NCBI GenBank assembly: GCA_022494885.1
Contig: JAGVSM010004868.1
Coordinates: 1 to 64,000, forward strand
Direction: 5' to 3'
DNA from: Micrasema longulum
Lineage: Eukaryota; Arthropoda; Insecta; Trichoptera; Brachycentridae
Length of the DNA: 64,000 bases
Numbering within the stretch: position 1 is the stretch's first letter; each line of letters opens with the position of its first letter. Under the pieces are notes generated by a model. That model worked only from the letters and a program-made list of their open reading frames with translations, made no database searches and was not told the DNA's origin. Below are positions 60,061 through 64,000 of this stretch, piece by piece. Both the position numbers and the translations under genes were made by a program.

Positions 60061-60867
60061 TGATGAATTCATTATTGATTGCGATAATTTGTATTAAACA
60101 CCTTTATTAACCCTTTATAGAGCACATATTTTGTGTTGATTTATGTCTTGAAAACTTAATAAAACATGTTCTTTTTTAAGATAATAGACTGATCTATAAA
60201 TGCACGTTATTTCAATAAATATCCCAATTCCAGTGGTATATTTATGTACCAGTTTGTTTTAGGGTTTGTTTGTTAGAAAGTCAAAGAAGTATTAAAAAAA
60301 TATTTTTTTTAAATAAAAATATTGTCAAACATTATTTGTTGAATTTGTGAAAAATAAATTGAGCAATGTAGATTTACTTCAATCGCTAAAAAGAATATCA
60401 AAATATTATTTTCAGCTTTATAGAATCAAAATTGAAGACTGACAGCTCAAGCATTAAAATTAATCTTCGTAGATACTTGAAGCTTTTGGCAATTACAATT
60501 CTTCCATGTACCCACCCACAGGAAATAGGCGTAGGCGGGAAAGAAATGAAATTGAATACTTTCATCAGAGAAAGGTAGCTGTGAATTAGATCTGAAGGCA
60601 ATCGGTTTAAGAAATGAAAAAAACAAGAAAAAAATAATTAACAAGTCCGTAATGAAAAATTTTCCGAATATTTCCATTAAAGAAACGATCAGGTAATATA
60701 ATATTACGGAATTACCAAATTGCGTTTGCGTAAATATTTATTATAAATATAAAAAAAACATAACACTACGTAAACATTGAGTAAAATTTAATGTACTGCC
60801 AATAAATGTGCCTATACGTCATATAAATAAATAAATTTATTAAAACCCAGTACTTTTTTTACTAGAG
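60061..60867. other. No gene recognised
   Basis: Short minus-strand frames near 60398-60677 are chance-like. Confidence 0.45.
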
Positions 60868-61362
60868 ATGGGCGTTCCAGTCAAAAGTCAGATTTGCTGG
60901 AGTTGGTGTGTTTCCATGTACCGGGTCGACATACCCGCCACAGATCTCCTTTTTGTTCTGCAAGTTCTAGGACCAACTATCACTTGCACTCGCCTATCCC
61001 TAGGCTCCATAGATATGGCAATCAGTATGAGGACAAGGCTAATATATTTGGTTCTGGACTTGATAGTTATAAAACGAGTCTGATTTCTTTTTTTCTCTCG
61101 CCATATTATTCTTAAACTTTTCTTTATAATTGAAAATGTTTTTCCTTTTTTTGTTTTTTCATATTTATGTATTTATTTCGTTAATATTTTTGGTCGCTTA
61201 TGTGTATTTAGCTACTTTTTTACTATTGTTATAGTTATGCAATTTTATAACTTTTTGTTATGTTTTTATGTAAGTATTTTTTTTTTCATATTTACGTTCA
61301 ATATATGTTAAAGGCAATTTATGCCGTTTATGTAAAATAAATAAATAAATAAATAAAAGGAG
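60868..61362 (+). pseudogene. LINE ORF2 C-terminal tail and 3' untranslated region
   Basis: The frame 60894-61115 reads HLHSPIPRLHRYGNQYEDKA and NIFGSGLDSYKTSLI before its stop. The HSPIPR-x-RYN ... DIFG layout closes many CR1/jockey-like ORF2 proteins. About 240 T-rich bases follow, ending AGGCAATTTATGCC and (AATA)n at 61338-61358, which is a LINE 3' end. The reverse transcriptase core is absent. Confidence 0.6.
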
Positions 61363-61849
61363 TAATAGTAACCGTTACCGTTTCACAAATGAAATTGATT
61401 CGTGAAACGGTTTCAAAATAACAGTTTAGAACAGCGCCAGCGTGAGCAAAAATCTGATACAAGCAGCTGCTAAATAGTCACACAAAAAAAATACTGTTAC
61501 TATATTATCAATCTAACTTGTTCGATTAAAAAGTCACGATCATAATGGGATGAAAATCTGCTACTCTAGAGGGAGGAGTTAGTCTCAGATTTCGGAAGAT
61601 CTGAAATTACCCCTAGATAGGCTGGCTTACGACCGCGCGACTCCTTTATTATGTTTTTTTGAGAATGGCAGTTTTAAAATAAGTATTTTATTTACTGAAA
61701 CCATCTCTATTGTGTAGAAACACTTGACAGTTATACGGCTTGTGAACTGTCGTCGCCTGGTGTAATTATGAAATATTTAATCTGTGTGACACTAGTTTGA
61801 AAAATGTATATTTTAATAGACAAAAAAATATCTTGCGGAGATATAATCA
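61363..61849. other. No gene recognised
   Basis: Contains a short inverted repeat at 61371-61412 (CGTTTCACAAATGAAATTG / CGTGAAACGG). Otherwise nothing. Confidence 0.45.
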
Positions 61850-62175
61850 ATGTTAAAAACCTCAAGTCTACAAAAACGTAGAAATGATATTGACTCGATA
61901 GTCATGTTCAGTTAATTAAATAGCTAGATTGATGCACCGTCGTTACTCGAACAAGTGGCATTCAATGTTCTGATTCATTGGTTGCGAAATATTGATACGT
62001 TGTTCCTTGATCAGCGCACCATGAACAATGGCTTGCATGCACCAATGTCCCGATTTTATTGTACTGTGAACTCGAGACAGGTTCTGAAAATTTTTAGTGT
62101 AAGTCTTTCTAGATTTAAACGATCACTCAAACATACCAGATCTTGTCTTGAGGCCGTTATTTTTTTGTCCAAGCT
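61850..62175 (+). pseudogene. Jockey-like LINE end, decayed relative of 38765-39381
   Basis: Nucleotide match to 39090-39405: AGTCTACAAAAACGTAGAA, TGATCA(G/A)CGCACC and CCAGATCTTGTCTTGA blocks in the same order. It has several stops and frame changes, so only remnants of the ORF2 tail survive. Confidence 0.82.
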
Positions 62176-64000
62176 ATATTATTTTTATTTAAATCGTACT
62201 TGTACATTAAAAACGTAATTGACTTAATTGAACTAAATGGACTGTATAAGTTCGTGAAGAAATGAATAACAATATACATACATTCTTACACCAACCAAAC
62301 TCTGTGAATGCCTTATTTTATATTTCCTTTTAAAAAATAGTATCCATCTCTGCTAAAATAACTTAAGGGCTGTGAGAAGATCAAAAAACACTTTTTTTTT
62401 TTAAATGCGTAAATCGATATTTAAACTACCTAAGAAAATATTTACAAAGTAAGAGGCCAATTCGAAGTAATTTTAAAGATACAGAACCGAGAGCAGGTAA
62501 GAATAAGTGACCAACAGTTAATATTTTCTCCTACCGAAAACTTTAAAAGCTCGTTTACTGTGTTTTTTAATTGGCAGGCGTGATAGCATAAAAACAATAT
62601 AATTTATTGAACCAAAGCTTGTTATTTTGAGTTCTTTTCTAAGTGAACTAATAAAATTGTTAAGAAAGAATTTTAAATTTATTTTAGTTTGGCGTTGAAG
62701 TCATTATTTTTTTTAATACCTACACATGGTATTTCTTTCCAAAACGAAAAAAAAATTTGCGTGATTTTCTGCGCTTTTGGAGTTCACATGATACCTAAAA
62801 ATCGTTTAGATATTTTCATTTCAAACAAGACGAGCTAAATCTTTCTCGCCAACTAGAGACTGCAGAGGCTAGGCGCTCAAAGAATCTGCGGATAAATCCG
62901 GCATATTTTATAATTTAATTAAGGAAAATAACCAGTTAACGAAACCAGATACTTCTTTCCCATTTAAAAAAACGTGAAAAATGCGTTTTTTGAACCCTGT
63001 TAAGTAAGCAAATTCCTTTATAAGATATACCTATCACTGACAAAGAAAATAATTTAAAACAATTTGAGTACTCATACTTAACCCCAATTTAAGTACCCAT
63101 ACATACATATCCTTGGATAGTATGTCGAATCCTTAAAAAAACTTTGGATTCCATATTCCTTTCTCAATAAGGTTGAGAGATTTTTTTTATTGTTAAAAAT
63201 GTAAGTGAATGAAAAGACAAAGAATAGATCACATAAATCTGATTGAGTGAATATTTTGTGTAAAATAGTGAATAATTTATAGAATCAAAAGTTTTTATTA
63301 TTTTGTCATGTCATACCTACACCAAGTTTATGATAAAGCTTTTTTTCAACCGTTTACTGTTTTCCGTATTTCTACGTTTCTTAATTTACGCAAAATACAA
63401 AATTAATTTTAAAAATGTCTTATTATTAAATTAATCTTTGCAGGTTTAAGGCGTAAAAAAACTTCTTGGAAAGAAAATGAATTTATATTACAATATTTAT
63501 TTCCTAACAAACAATAAAACGCCTTCGGCAAATAATACTGAAAAAAAAATATGAGCGCGTTGGAAAAATAGCTCCCGGCGAAAAAGCTACCTGGTATATT
63601 TATTTCGTTTCAAAGATATTCAAAAGAAAAAGACTTTTTGGATTTAACGATTTATTTACATGTTAGTATTATAAGTTTTTTGCATTGTTAAAGAAACAAA
63701 TGTTTACATAAAACCGATCAGAATCCATTTTATTTTACATACTAAGGTAGGTATATACGTCAATAAAGTTCTTTCAAAGCACGATTTTTTTTTTTTTTTT
63801 TTTTTGTAGTTGCAAATTATTTGTACCTTGCTTTTGTTATGTGCAAGGTTTTATCGAATACATTTATCTTTAAATTATATTCCGTTGACTTCAACATTTT
63901 TCACCGTAGACTTACAATAATAAAAATAAAGTAGAATCAGAATAAACAGAATAATTCTAGAAATATTACATTAACAAATAATAAAAAATAAAAAAAAAGT
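62176..64000. other. AT-rich stretch, no gene seen
   Basis: Short foldback-family terminal scraps at about 62325-62362 and 63145-63175, and a poly-T run at 63787-63806. No gene or exon recognised. Confidence 0.45.

Noticed and set aside
1..64000. CRISPR array, operon, prophage or toxin-antitoxin system
   Set aside because: The direct repeats here are eukaryotic mobile elements or microsatellites; there are no regularly spaced short repeats and no prokaryotic-style gene clusters.

Overview
This window reads as AT-rich, repeat-packed nuclear DNA of an insect. The reasons are a BEL/Pao-type LTR retrotransposon, several arthropod-style non-LTR (LINE) tails, tRNA-derived SINEs, a Tc1/mariner-type relic and an exon that matches animal tomosyn. 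No bacterial gene organisation, operon or CRISPR array is visible. I cannot fix the insect order from sequence alone.

The only host-gene segment I can name with confidence is a 178-base exon on the minus strand (13925-14102). It encodes an N-terminal WD40-repeat part of tomosyn (syntaxin-binding protein 5) and has canonical splice sites at both ends. Because its neighbouring exons are not seen, most of the window is probably intron of that gene, or intron plus flank (inference). A second GC-rich open segment on the same strand (30011-30190) looks like an exon of an unidentified protein.

Layout. 1-4236: the 5' half of a BEL/Pao element (minus strand) with LTR, primer-binding site, gag-protease and reverse transcriptase/RNase H. 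Its coding sequence is open to the window edge except for one single-base shift in an A7 run. 4.9-12.7 kb: SINEs, a nested terminal-inverted-repeat element, foldback copies, hairpins and a LINE-like scrap. 13.9 kb: the tomosyn exon. 16-27 kb: foldback repeats, LINE tails, a TG/TA minisatellite and two MITEs with long inverted arms. 27.9-28.9 kb: a LINE insertion with an 11-base target duplication and an inverted 5' piece. 33-37 kb: small MITEs and SINEs. 38.8-39.4 kb: a jockey-like LINE end. 39.9-40.9 kb: a mariner-type relic. 41.7-42.1 kb: a solo LTR of the BEL family with a 4-base target duplication. 42.2-44.6 kb: a dense cluster of foldback elements including a large inverted pair. 46.7-53.2 kb: four LINE ends plus SINEs. 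53.2-58.9 kb: mostly unique DNA with SINEs. 58.9-59.7 kb: a 411-base tandem duplication. 60.9-62.2 kb: two more LINE ends.

I found no evidence of a new enzymatic system. The most distinctive material is an abundant foldback family with about 115-base terminal inverted repeats (about a dozen copies). It repeatedly associates with a second hairpin module that carries up to 36 bases of perfect inverted repeat, and I cannot assign either to a known family by eye.
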